DNA of 64,000 nt from Platanthera guangdongensis (taxonomy: Eukaryota; Streptophyta; Magnoliopsida; Asparagales; Orchidaceae): NCBI GenBank assembly GCA_039583875.1, contig CM077155.1, positions 7,366,043-7,430,042 on the forward strand, written 5' to 3'. Made by a program: the position numbers and the translations under genes. This document shows, one piece after another, positions 21,690-32,335 of this stretch. Each line of letters opens with the position of its first letter. The stretch's first letter is position 1. Under the pieces are notes generated by a model. It ran no database searches. It had not been told where the DNA came from and saw only the letters and a program-made list of their open reading frames with translations.

Positions 21690-22812
21690 CTGTGACAACG
21701 TCACTCTGCTTGATGGCCTCCTGCAGGCCAAGATTGTAGACCTGGGGTTGCGCCTGTGAGGCAGAGGAATCCACCACCGCCTTTCCTTTTTCCGCATAAT
21801 ATGCTCCCGCCTTCTTTTCACTCTTTGGCGGCATTCGACAATCTCGCGCAATATGCCCCATCCTACCACAATTGAAGCAGGTACGAGTGTCTGGCTTGGA
21901 GGTAGCCCCTGACGTTGCTCCCGTCGCCACGGATGAAGGAGCTTGTCCACTAGGCTTGGACTTCTTATCCCATCTCTTCTTATAAAATGGTTTTCCTGAT
22001 CGGGGCGCCTTCCACTCCGGTTGCGTCATCACCAACGCTCTCTTCCCTTGCACCCTTTTCATGTCCTTTTCCAACGCGGTCGCGGTGTCAACCAACGCTT
22101 GGAAACCTTGGTTCACAGAACTGGACACAAGGAATCTCAGCTCGTCCCTCAGTCCTTCATAGAACCGATTAGTCTTCCTCTGCTCATCAGCAAAAATCGA
22201 ACCCGCATACCGCCCCAAGCGAGTAAATTCATGCAGGTACGCGTCAACACTGACATCACCTTGGGTCAACCGTTGGAATTCATTTTCCATGGCTATCCGT
22301 TGAGCCACAGGGAGGTGCTTCGCTAGGAAGAGCCGAGAGAATTCTTCCATCGACACTTGGGTTAACGGACGACCCGCCAAATGATGCAACTCCATCTCAT
22401 CCCACCATAACCGAGCTTCTCCTTCAAGCAAGAAGGTGGCTAAGGTAACTTTCTGATGCTCCGCCGTTCCTATCGCCGTCATCACTCGCTTGACGCGCGA
22501 TAACCAATCCTCAGCCTGCGTCGGGGTTCCCGCTCCCGAGAACGTAGGCGGATGGAAGCTCATAAACCGCGTTAGCTGCTTCTCAGCCGCTCGAGGAGCC
22601 ACATCCACAACAGGTTCAGGCCTTGCCGCCACCTGTTCTGGCCTCACAGCCGCTTGTTCCTGCCTAAGGGGCTGGCCTTGAATCATAGTAAATAAGGCCT
22701 CCGCAACTAAACGCACATGTTCCTCAGACGGTGGAGGTGTAGGCACCGCGACTGGTGCCGTACTTTCATTAAAACGCTGGGACTCAGACGGCCCAGCTCC
22801 ACTTCGTGTCAC
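21679..22812 (-). CDS. Tekay-like gag
   Basis: The frame is 377 codons long. The start MTRSGAGPSESQ is a short disordered head. It is followed by a Pro/Ala/Glu linker and the helical retrotransposon Gag core (PPTFSGAGTPTQAEDWLSRV, about residue 92 on, then DEMELHHLAG and LFLAKHLP) and a basic region. The CCHC zinc knuckle CFNCGRMGHIARDC is at about 312-325. The C-terminal YNLGLQEAIKQSDVVTG is the usual lead-in to the protease. The stop two codons after it lies inside the candidate intron, so this 377-residue product is Gag alone. The start lies about 200 bp downstream of the PBS. Gag packages the RNA in cytoplasmic particles. Confidence 0.92.
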   Translation of the reverse strand: MTRSGAGPSESQRFNESTAPVAVPTPPPSEEHVRLVAEALFTMIQGQPLRQEQAAVRPEQVAARPEPVVDVAPRAAEKQLTRFMSFHPPTFSGAGTPTQAEDWLSRVKRVMTAIGTAEHQKVTLATFLLEGEARLWWDEMELHHLAGRPLTQVSMEEFSRLFLAKHLPVAQRIAMENEFQRLTQGDVSVDAYLHEFTRLGRYAGSIFADEQRKTNRFYEGLRDELRFLVSSSVNQGFQALVDTATALEKDMKRVQGKRALVMTQPEWKAPRSGKPFYKKRWDKKSKPSGQAPSSVATGATSGATSKPDTRTCFNCGRMGHIARDCRMPPKSEKKAGAYYAEKGKAVVDSSASQAQPQVYNLGLQEAIKQSDVVTGMS

Positions 22813-23015
22813 CTAAAGGTGGAGAAGACACACACATTAGCGGTCGTACCCAAGCAATCAACACAAAATAGGAACACGCAGGTTCCTCAAACACACAAAT
22901 ATGGATTCCTATCATGGACATTCAGGAGTTCATTCGTAGACTTTGGTGTGCACAAACACGTGCTCGCCACCCCACAAAAGAAGTCGGCCACGACTTCGAG
23001 AGGGAACGACCAAGA

Positions 23016-23027
23016 CGACCGATACCA
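23016..23027 (-). other. Primer-binding site of Tekay-like element
   Basis: Minus strand TGGTATCGGTCG, four bases after the 5' LTR. The first seven bases fit the initiator-Met site; the rest diverge. Confidence 0.65.
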
Positions 23028-23031
23028 AAAA

Positions 23032-25491
23032 TGTAACAACCCCATCCGTTCGTATGATATATTCTAGAAGGTCCGGCCGGGGCCCCACAGGATATATCAC
23101 AAAACAGTCGGTGAAGGTACAGGATGATACCAGAGTCGCGCATCGCACCTAACACAAAGCATTCTAGCGGAAGCCTAGACTACAACTTGAACTCCTCATG
23201 AATGTCCAAACATAAAACTCCACATTTTATATCATATAGGAATGTCTTACATCAAGCACAAAACGTTGGCCTTATGGCCTTACATGGCTTTCACACAGTG
23301 GCCTAAACAAATTGGCGCGCAGGCCGGCCACAAGAAAAGAAAACACTCAAAAGAACACAGCTAGCCTTCGAGGGCTAGCAGCAGCAGCAACAACACCCGC
23401 AGGAACATCAGCCTCTATGCGATCCGCTCGGCTCTCCAGCACCTGGAAAGGGACAATCCACCCACCGGTGGCAAACAAAAGCAACGGTCAGCGTTCAGCT
23501 GACCAAATTATAACGACCCTACCCCTTCTCTCGGGGCAGCGGTATTTTTCCCTGCAGGCATATCATATCACAAGTATGGCAAGCTATATCATCAAAAGGT
23601 GCTTTCACGCACACAAGCCATCACAACCGTTCGCCGCCCGGCCCAACGGTCCGTGCACTCAGGGCACATTCTTGGTGTTCTGGCAACCTCTTGCCCACCA
23701 CCGTATCAGGGTTATCACCCAACGGTAAATCTCTTGAGCATTTACTCCATGGCGTGCAGCCGGAGTTAGTCTTCGGACACCGGGATGGCCCGTAGCCCCC
23801 CATTGTGTCATGGCGCGCAGGCCGAAGACTCTTGCTATGCGCTCCAACAAACAGCACTTTTTGGTCTCACGTCAGACGGACATAGCGCAGGTCGGATCCT
23901 CCACCCCCCGTTGCTCAAATCGCCTTGCCTTCTCCGAGTACAGCGTACTCATGGCTATATCAAAGGCGCGGGTCGGTCTCACCAATCCTGTTCTTGGCAT
24001 TCAAGCCTGGGTATTTCACTATACCCATTTTCTCACCGCAACAGCGGGTCTTTCCTGGGCACACCAGTACTTCCTGTGACTCTCTCCACAGGTGGACACC
24101 GCACAAGAACAAATGTCAGGGGTCTTTCCTGGGCACACCAGTACTTCATGTGACTCGCTTCACAGGTGGACACCCTATGACATCAAGCATCACAAAAGGG
24201 CCTTTCCTGGTCCCACCAGTACTTCCTGTGCCTCATTCACAGGTTGGATCCAAAAACATCCCATGACCATTTTCCTGGGCTACCACCCCAGTACTTCCTG
24301 CTACTCCTTTTCACAGGTATAACCCGTAGACTCCTTACACGACACGTTTATCACGGAGTCTTCTCCGGTTCGTATACAACATCACCAATCCAGACTAACC
24401 TGTCCAGATGGGCTTCACACAGCATGCCTATTCCGTACTCCATTTCCGGATCTATATGCTAACAAAGGGGATTTCAAGAATCACCCAAACGATTCCCAAA
24501 AGCAGCCACCTCTTGGTGGGGGAATCACAAATATATGCCAAAAAGGAAGCCTTCACATGGCTAGGAAGAAAAGTCGTTACCCTTGACGATCGCTTCGGTG
24601 CCATGGACTCCAAGCTAGCTTGCAAGACTCGCAAGAGCGTTTCCTCCGCAACGCTGGCTTCGGATCTCTCGTCGGTAAACCGCAACACCACCAACAGCAG
24701 CCCCCTTTCCTTCTTCCTCCTCCTTTCTCTCTCTCTTTCTCTCTTCACTTGAAGAAAGATGAAGGCCAAATCAAAGTGAGAATTCTTCTCTGATTTCGGC
24801 CCTTAAGGAAAAAGAAGAAGAAGCTTCAGCCCTTGGATCCAGACTGAAGGAATGGACGGCCACGATTCTGCCAAAAACACATATTTTGACCCGACACGGC
24901 CTCGAACACGGTCGTGTGCCAGGCCGTGTGCCTCAAGCGGTGGTCAACCGACTTATCCAAACCAGTGACACGCCCGTGTCATGGGCCGTGTCACCAACAC
25001 GCCTTCAGACACGCCCGTGTCTGTGACCGTGTACCTGGGGAAAAAATCCCAAATCATCCCGAGACTTCCCACGGCCTGTGACACGCCCGTGTCCCAGGCC
25101 GTGTGCCCAGACACGGCACAAAGACACGCCCTGTCGAAACCTTCGGCGGGCTGAGTTCGTCGCCTAATTTGACACGCCCTGTGACACGCCCGTGTCACAG
25201 GCCGTGTTCAGCACTCGACACTCGCTTCTCGACACTCGACGATCATCGAATAAAACTCGTCGAGCATGCGACACGGCCTTGGACACGCCCGTGTCCTGGG
25301 CCATGTGCCTCCTCTCGACGCATCGCCGAGAGCAAAAATCGTCGAGACAAAACCCAATCGTCGACACAACCTCGACACGCCCTGCGACACGCCCGTGTCG
25401 CAGGCCGTGTCAACCGACACGCCCTGGGACACGCCCGTGTGCCAGGCTGTGTCACCCAAAAATGCCTGTTTCCGAACTTTGGGCTGTTACA
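23032..25491 (-). repeat. Tekay-like 5' LTR
   Basis: 2460 bp, TGTAACAACCCC at the left and GGGCTGTTACA at the right on the plus strand; paired with 15638-18110. The right flank is the GTGTC target duplication. Confidence 0.95.
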
Positions 25492-25496
25492 GTGTC
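25492..25496. repeat. Target duplication GTGTC, right of Tekay element
   Basis: Matches 15633-15637 and continues into GACACTAGCC of the SIRE LTR. Confidence 0.95.
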
Positions 25497-26330
25497 GACA
25501 CTAGCCTTCATGGTGTCGACACAACTCCTTGTGTTGTAGAAATTGCTTCTCGACACTGCTTCTTCAACATGTGTCGACACTGATCATGTGTGTCGACACA
25601 AGTCCTTCTTCTTCAATACTTAGTTGATTTCTGCTAAGTGTCAACACAACTCCTTTGTTTCGACACATCTTCTTGTGTTGAACTTGTTAAGTGTCGACAC
25701 ATCTTCTTTGTGTCGACACATGCCTTCTGTGTTGAAACTTCTGCTGAGTGTCGACACATCTCCTTGTGTCGACACATTCTTCATGTGTTGAGACTTTTGC
25801 TGAGTGTCGACACATCTCCTTTGTGTCGACACTTGTACTTAAACTTTGTTGAAGTTTGCTAAGTGTCGACACAGCCTCCTAGTGTCGACACTTGTACTTG
25901 AACTTTGTTGATGTTTTGCTGAGTGTCGACACAGCCTCCTAGTGTCGACACTTTTGATGTCGACAAAGTTCCTCTGGGTGTCGACACTGCTTCTAAGTGT
26001 CGACACTGATTCTTTAGATATTTCTTCATTGTGTGTCGACACTGCCTGTATGTGTCGACACTTATCTTCTGGTGTCGACTCTGCATCCCTGGTGTCGACA
26101 CAACTACTCCAAGTATCGACACAACTTCTCTGGGTGTCGACACAAACCTTCTTAAGTGTCGACACTTTTCTTCTAGGTGTCGACACATGGACTTAGAAAC
26201 TTTTTGCTTTCCTTGCAATTACTTAACCTGCACAAATAAACTCAAAACACATCAAATACACATTGATATATATCATTGAGTTGGGTGAGGCTTCTTCAAA
26301 TCAGGTACATATATTCCAATGTACCCAACA
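25497..26330 (-). repeat. SIRE-like 5' LTR, second part
   Basis: Continues the LTR interrupted at 15637, parallels 4818-5685 and ends CCCAACA. Rich in GTGTCGACAC. Confidence 0.92.
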
Positions 26331-26577
26331 AGGTCCTACTTTACTCCGGGGTGACAATGAGAGTGCTCTCAAACTGGTAAACAATCCAGTGTGTCACGCA
26401 AGGACCAAGCATATTGAGATCGAGCACCACTTCATAAGGGAGAAGGTGTTGGAGGGATCTCTTCTGGCCGGGCATGTTCGGAGAGAAGATAATCTTGCTG
26501 ACATCTTCATGAATCCACTGTCGAAGGGGCCTTTTCATCGGTTACAAAGCTTGCTGGGCTTGATCACCACTTATCAC
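26331..26577 (+). pseudogene. Copia-3 RNase H C-terminal fragment
   Basis: Plus-strand coding begins abruptly at the SIRE LTR end. It reads GDNESALKLVNNPV, RTKHIEIEHHFIREKV and NLADIFMNPLSKG, the end of a copia RNase H. The rest of this element must lie left of the window, beyond the other SIRE end. The frame is intact to the polypurine tract. Confidence 0.9.
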
Positions 26578-26589
26578 TTTAAGGGGGTG
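26578..26589 (+). other. Polypurine tract of copia-3
   Basis: TTTAAGGGGGTG next to TGTTGAAATTTG, directly after the RNase H frame. Confidence 0.8.
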
Positions 26590-28295
26590 TGTTGAAATTT
26601 GTGAAGTTAAAGTGGGTGATGGGCAGGCCGGGCGGTCTGGGCGGCCTGAGCAGTCTGAGTCCGCGGCCCTGGGCGGACTGCGGGTTGCGGCCTGGGTGAC
26701 CATGATTTAGTCTTGGTGGCGTGGATGTTCTTGAGAAGCGTCCTGTGCGGCCTGGTGTGCGGCCTTAGTGGTCTGTTGTGCGGCCTGGTTGGCCTTTGGC
26801 CAAGGAAGTCGGGCTTCTAGCGAAGCGGCCTGAGCGGACTGCAGTTCGCGGACTATTGGCGGTGCTCAGCTTGATCTGTGACCTTGCAGATTAGCAAGCT
26901 CTTGTGTAACCAGACAGATTGGAGTTTGAGTTTGCGGTGTCCGCTGTTGCGGACTGGCCTTGGAGATCGGCTTTGGTCCTTGCCGACCTCCGGTGTTGCA
27001 GTGGGCGTTAGCTGTTCTGTGGAGGACTGCGCGGACCGGTGTCTAGTTCGGCAGTTGGTCGTTGTCTTGCAGCTGTGCGAGTAGGGGCTTGCGGGCTCTG
27101 CCTTATTCTGGTGGAGTGTTGGCGATCTGCCTTGGGGGCAGGCAGACTGGGCCTTGTCCGCCGAGCTCGCGCCAGGCCCTTGGTGGTTTACTGGACTTGG
27201 TCACATTCTGTGACAAGTCCAGCGTGTCTGCGGTATCCACAGAGTCCGTTGTTGACCGGGCGGACTACTAGTTGGTCGTGGACTTGTGGCGGATTGCTGC
27301 TTGGTTTTCGAGCTATATAGACTGCCTCTGTGTCTGCGTATAGTGTGCGGACTGTCGCAGTATAGGTTGTGGCTGTCCATGTACAGTAATGTTACGGGCT
27401 ATGCGGGCTGATGCATTGTCCGCATAGTGTGGGCGGACTGGTGCGAGTCGGCCAGGTGGTGAACACCCTTGTCTCACCTCCTGGCAGTTTTGTTGGAATC
27501 CGGCTGAGTCCTCGCGGGCTCAGCGGACGGGGCTTTGCTAGTGCGCGGGCTGGGGAGGTGACTCTATTCACTAGCGTGGTGACCACACTCATCACCTCGC
27601 CTATAAATAGAGCCCCCGGTACATCTATAGTAACTGAGTGAACAGTAAGTGAGGCTTGGTCAATTATGCGGTCTGGATTTTCCTGTCCGCGTGGGTTGAG
27701 TAGAGATAACTGTTTGTTGTGTGCAGGTCGCGCGACTATCATTGAGGAGCCAGGAGTTTGGCTTTGACTTCGGTCAGGTTCTGTGAAGTTTGTGGTCTCT
27801 GCGGTCTCAGCAGGTCACTTCCGCGGCTTGTCAGTTTTTTCTTTGCTTCATCATTTCCAAGTCCAATAACCTGTCCGCCGGACTCAGGCGGGTAGGCGGT
27901 CTGTTCTTCTGTTCAGCAGCAGTTAGTGAATAATAGTGTGTCCGCGCGACCTCGTGGTCTCAGCGAACTCCGTGTTCTATTCGGCTTGTAGCAGCAGCAG
28001 TTCGGGCGGCTTCGGCGACTACGGCGGACTGGGCGGTCTTGGCGGTCTCCAGTGCTGTCCGCTCGGCTTATTTTTGTTCTTTCTATTTCCTTGTGTACTG
28101 GCAAAATCATGTCTCGCCACGTATACCTCGCCTTGTAAAGAAGTTTATAAATATAAGATCTGCTTGTTCTTCCATTTGCATTTGGTGTTAAGCTTGCTCT
28201 TTGGGCTTCCACTTATCAAGGCGTGATCTTAGTAGTGCTGAGAATATTAATTTGGCTTTAGGCTATCTTGCTGACCATTTTGAGAAAATTCAACA
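26590..28295 (+). repeat. Copia-3 3' LTR
   Basis: Starts TGTTGAAATTT after the PPT. The right end is placed at AAAATTCAACA (28285-28295), a near-perfect inverted match of the start. It is rich in GCGGACTG/GCGGCCTG motifs like those in the copia-1 leader, hinting at related families. A TATA candidate is at 27601-27610. Open frames inside are not convincing genes. The right end is less certain than the left. Confidence 0.75.
27601..27610 (+). promoter_or_regulatory. Putative TATA box in copia-3 LTR
   Basis: CTATAAATAG followed by AGCCCCC, a typical plant LTR promoter context. Confidence 0.6.
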
Positions 28296-28705
28296 AGGGG
28301 TACCTCAGAAAGCATGCTTCTTGTGCCCTCTTGCTCCCTCTCTTCAGCGCTTTCTGAGGATACCTTAGCTCGGCCTTTGGCTAAGGAGGGGAAGCGCTCT
28401 AAGATCTTTCGGGTGTGTGGTGGGTCCTCCCCGCCGAGCCCTTGGGTCAGTTCTTCATAGTTTCCCTTGTTGTTTTGCTTGCAGGAACGAAGTAGGTGCG
28501 CGATCACCCCTTCCCCAGGGGTGAACTCCACAAGATACTGTTTTTCGGTTTCAACACTCGAAAGATCATACCTACGGCACAGCGGTACGAAGAGATGAAA
28601 CCTCTCAGTTAATAGCTCCCAAGGAACGGCTTCAATGGCAAACAGAAGTGCTTGGATAACTAAGGCGTCCCACACAGGAGGGCGCACCACGCCATCGCCT
28701 CCCAC
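28296..28705 (-). other. Unassigned 130-150 codon open frame in element X
   Basis: A minus frame from Met 28705 runs on into the copia-3 LTR (stop 28247). The composition is protein-like (Leu/Glu/Arg, few repeats), but I recognise no family. It may be a remnant of the X leader or chance. Nothing else is seen in this interval. Confidence 0.25.
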
Positions 28706-28750
28706 ATCGACGAGAATGATTAAATATCCATCGCGGGCTAGCTAGATGGC

Positions 28751-29680
28751 ATGTTCGCCAAACACGCCTCCCAAATCAACGAGCTTCAAGCCATAATGCT
28801 TGATATATATCGAGAAGTAAAACCATCCTCTGTGCGACCGTTCGGGCAAGTTGGGTCACCACCACTAGAAGAACTCTTTGCCGCGACTAAGATGCCCCCC
28901 TACAAAGAGTACAATATAGAAAAGGAATTCTCAAGTACTAGTAGTTCCCCCACTCCAGCAACACTAACCCAAAGCGCGCAAGATCGCTACCTCGGAGACC
29001 AACAATACAAGGGGGCATCAGAAATTCAACAAGTAACGGACCTCAGAAGAGGAAGCAAGAAATCGAATCGCACCGGGAGCATCAAAGGAACTGCAAACAA
29101 TGCGCAAACACCAGCCTACCAAAAAAGCCCCGCCGACGCTTAGAACTTGCGCCACTAAAGACCCCAGAACAAGATTTTTCAAACAATTCGTAATCACCCA
29201 TCACTACACAAGCCCAAGTCGCTCACCCGAGCCTGGGGAGATTCATCAAAATATTGTCAATATCACTAGGGGCCCGGACACAACACAGGTGAATGCAATC
29301 ATCTGAAAGAAGAGATTCAGCGACTCGCTAGCCTAGGAACAGTCGACCAATTCCTAGCAAAAAAGAATCATCCTCGCGCCCAGAATCCGAGGAACATAAC
29401 CATCAGCATCGGCGAGCTGCCAGTCAAGTTAGATCAAGTCTTGGCAGATGAAGGGATAACGATGAATGTGTTGTTCGTTTCAATGCTGCTTCAGTTCAAA
29501 CTAACTACCGGCAGCCTCAAGCTAGAGTCAGTTAGTGCACGCATACCGGGGGCGCTTCAGTACCAGTCATAGGCACCATCATCCTCCCTGTCACTCTTAG
29601 AGAAGAACCCGAGCGCACCACCTACGATGTGCAGTTTTTAGTCATCCAAGCCGATTGTGATCACACTGCAATACTATAAC
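28751..29680 (+). pseudogene. Tat-type gag end and aspartic protease remnant
   Basis: The first open piece (28751-29143) contains PPLEELFAATKMPPYKEY, resembling the segment that opens Tat-type Gag cores. A second piece has PGEIHQNIVNITRGP, like the PGVI..I.GG motif just before the Tat protease. From about 29365 the protease homologue reads NHPRAQNPRNITISIGELPVK..., VLADEGITMNVLF and later ILPVTLREEPE, FLVIQADCD and HTAIL. The catalytic motif has decayed (DEG in place of the usual D-G-S context). Stops and shifts occur throughout, and pol is missing downstream: non-coding sequence and tandem repeats follow. Confidence 0.65.
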
Positions 29681-29872
29681 AATCACTCCTAGACGTTTTC
29701 CAAACCCGCTCCCGCCGCTTTTTTCCCTGAACTATGAAACAGTTTTTTACTCTACCATTATTCCCCAACCAACCACTGTACAAGCCACAAGCCCAAACTT
29801 GTGAAAACTATTTTCATATATAAAAAGTATAGCATTCCTTCCTAACGATGAACAATTAGTTAAAAGTAAAAC
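29681..29872. other. Non-coding gap in element X
   Basis: Between the protease remnant and the tandem repeats; I see no gene or repeat. Confidence 0.5.
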
Positions 29873-30640
29873 TAAGCCGCGAGCGATCCTCGTGTGAAAG
29901 GTAATACTGCACATGCGGTTTGAATACAAAAGTTATTCACCGAACCTGCATTTCTACGTCAGGACGTCATAAGGGCCTCCCCCCCCCCCCCCTCACGACC
30001 AAGCCGCGGGTGATCCCCGTGCGAACTAAGCCGCGTGCGATCCTCGTGCGAAAGGTAAGACTATGCATGTGGTTTGAATACAAAAGCTATTCACTGAACC
30101 TGTCTTTTTACGTCAGGACTTCGTCAGGGCCTGCCCCCCTCACGACCAAGGTGCGGGCGATCCCCATGCGAACTAAACCGCGAGCGATCCTCATACGAAA
30201 GGTAAGACTACAAATGCGGTTTGAATACAAAAGCTATTCATCGAACCTGTCTTTCTATGTCAGGACATCGTCAGGTCCTGCCCCCTCATGACCAAGCTGC
30301 AGGCGATCCCCATGCAAACTAAACCACGAGCGATCCTCATGCAAAAGGTAAGACTGCGCATGCGGTTTGAATAGAAAAGCTATTCACCGAACTTGTCTTT
30401 CTACGCCATGACTTCGTCAGGGCCTACCCCCCTTACGACCAAGCCGCGAGCGATCCCCGTGTGAACTAAGCTGCAGGCGATCCTCGTGCAAACTAAGCCG
30501 CGGACGATCCCCGTGTAAACTAAGCAGCGGGCGATCCCCGTACGAACTAAGCCACGGGCGTTCCCCATGCAAACTAAGCCGCGAGCCATCCTCGTGCGAA
30601 CTAAACCGCGAGCAATTCTCGTGTAAACTAAGTCACTAAC
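29873..30640 (+). repeat. Tandem repeats of X: four ~148-bp units, then ~30-bp units
   Basis: Units begin at about 29873, 30024, 30172 and 30319. Each carries TAA(G/A)CCGCGAGCGATCCTC, GGTTTGAATACAAAAG, a CACCGAACCTGTC box, a C-run and CGATCCCCGTGCGAAC. From 30465 only the ~27-31 bp half (AACTAAGCCGCG..GATCCCCGTG) is repeated, about six times. Hypervariable tandem repeats in this position are known from Tat lineage 3' regions. Confidence 0.9.
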
Positions 30641-30840
30641 CAACTACATGCACAATTATAGCCCTCACAAAATAACACTACGAGCCAAACAGTGCTTAAG
30701 CAAGAGAAAGGACACAAATCTCATTACAACAACATACAAATACATGTGCAAATGCTCCAGTCAACAACCGTCAAACAACAACAACGGTCTACTAAAAAAG
30801 CAAATAATGCAAACAAATACTAATACAAAACATAGCACCT

Positions 30841-32335
30841 CTACATGTCAGTCGCATCAACATCAGAACCCTCGTCGCCAGAAAGGTCATCAAAGACGAG
30901 GCCAAATACGTTGCATCCCAAGCTCCCGTTAACAAGACAAAAAGCTTTCGAGACTCCATGCCTGAGGGCCCACTCTCGAACGTCTTCCATCTGAGGCTCC
31001 ACCTCCTTGCTCCAGATCTCCTCACGAACTTCCTCGCTAATCAAGCACCAATCCCACATGTAATCCAAAGACTCCATATACTCTGTAAGACCAGCAGCCT
31101 TCAACTCCGACACACGACTATCGGAAGACAACACCTCAACTTTGGCCTTCGCCACACAAAGCTCTGCCTCCTCTTGAGCGCGCTTTAGCATCTGCATAGT
31201 CCTCTCCACTAGAGACTTCTCCACCTCTAGAGAAGCCCAGGTCTCCTCTAGCTCCGCCCTCAACTCTGATCCCATCCGACAAAATCGAGAAACATCCTGG
31301 TCATAATCATCCTTCAAGGCGGCAAGAGAACCCGTCGTTGCTTGAAACTTCTCCTAAAGGGCCAGATATCCATCCTTCAGCCTCACATAATGGTCATTCC
31401 AGGTAACAACAATTTGAACCTGAGCCTCTATCTGTAAAAGAAAAAAAAAAAAGAAAAGTCAGAGCAACATAACGATAAAAAAGGATCCAAAATGATCAAG
31501 CTCACTTACCACTTCATTCATCACCTTCGAAGAAGAAGATAATCTCGGAGCCACTGCCTCTGCAGGAAAAGACTGGGGGGCAGACGAACCAAGCACCTAT
31601 ACCTTGGGAGGCGAACCGCCACAGCCACCGGAAGAAGAATCATCACTCGTAGAAGACGAACAAGGCACCACACTCCTGCCACCTCGGGAAACTACAATGG
31701 CCGTCCATTTCCGACTACCACCCAAATACATCTCAGCAGTCTGCCCAGAGACGGAAGAAATGTCACACCACAAGAAGCGCGTATCCTCCATAAATGAAGA
31801 TATACAAAACTCTTGATTCGCCAACTCACGAGAATCTGAAAATCCTAGCACTGGAGAAAAGTCTTGCTCCTTCCCCTTTTGATGACGACAACAATCAGGT
31901 AACGTATTCCACAGCTCCGGCAAGCCCCAAGAGTTCCTGACATAACCTAACAAGGTATTTCCGTGGCGACGGTCCGCCCAGACGTCAAAATCAAGTCAAT
32001 TCTTATTACTATGAACCTCCACACACTCACCGCCATCAGAGCGAATATCGCACCAATCCCGGAAGCGGTCCAAAGAGAGCTTCTCGTGGTGCTCACGAAA
32101 GAAAACAAGCAGCCCCATAAGTCGTGCTACCACTAAAGGAGTAAATTGGGAAATCGGCACGCCACAGAACCTCAGAATCTCAACCATCCATGAGGGGGAT
32201 TTTGGACCGTCTCCTCAACAAGCGGTATCCTCACTTCGAGACCGACAGGTAAACCGTACCTCTTCTGCCAAATCATAACCTGATCGTCAGCAAGAGACGA
32301 ACGCAAGCGCCTTGGTCTCGCAGTACGCTTCGAGC
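30841..32335 (-). pseudogene. Antisense gene of X: putative gypsy-type transposon (PF04195-like) protein
   Basis: Encoded opposite to X. Exon 1 (about 32335-31510) starts in or after SLADDQVMIWQKRYGLP and holds the motif VEILRFCGVPISQFTP...RLMGLLVFFREHH, which resembles the 'putative gypsy type transposon' domain found as antisense ORFs in Tat elements. Exon 2 (31431-30841) is a Glu/Lys/Leu coiled coil ending in an acidic tail. A 78-bp intron joins them in frame. Breaks: a frameshift at about 32200-32215, a TGA about 32016, a TAG at 31606-31608 and a TAG near 31357. A T-rich stretch ending GATAG just before 32335 may be the acceptor of a further upstream intron. Function unknown. Confidence 0.65.
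31432..31509 (-). other. Intron of the antisense gene (78 bp)
   Basis: Minus strand donor AAGTG/GTAAGTGAG and acceptor CTTTTTTTTTTTTCTTTTACAG/ATAG, with an upstream T-rich body. Splicing joins ...KVMNEV to IEAQVQIVVTWNDHY in phase 0. Both ends match the plant consensus. Confidence 0.8.

Larger units (their letters stand above)
15638..25491 (-). mobile_element. Complete Tekay/Del-like gypsy chromovirus (9.85 kb)
   Basis: Both LTRs (2473 and 2460 bp), PBS, PPT, gag, protease, RT, RNase H, integrase, a chromodomain-like tail and 5-bp target duplications are present, on the minus strand. The gypsy order RT-RNase H-integrase and the C-terminal sequence place it with plant chromoviruses of the Tekay/Del kind. 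The LTRs differ by 32 substitutions (28 transitions, 4 transversions) and one 13-bp indel by hand count, about 1.3%. Coding damage is limited to one frameshift at about 20235-20245. Confidence 0.93.
4378..26330 (-). mobile_element. SIRE-like copia retrotransposon with envelope-like ORF, twice interrupted
   Basis: Minus-strand copia element with LTRs 4378-5685 (truncated by copia-1) and 14563-15637 joined to 25497-26330 (split by the Tekay element). The LTR begins TGAAAGAACTAGTGCC and soon contains CCTAGAGGGGGGGTGAATAGG, a start typical of plant SIRE/Maximus LTRs. Gene order on the minus strand is gag, protease, integrase, RT, RNase H, then a long extra ORF. The two LTRs differ at roughly 30 of 1274 comparable bases plus a 34-bp repeat-unit indel (hand count). 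It is inserted in the RNase H region of copia-3 at 26330/26331; its left target duplication lies outside the window. Confidence 0.92.

Noticed and set aside
28480..28500. TTGTTGTTTTGCTTGCAG as a splice acceptor of a host gene
   Set aside because: No exon with coding character or matching donor was found around it.
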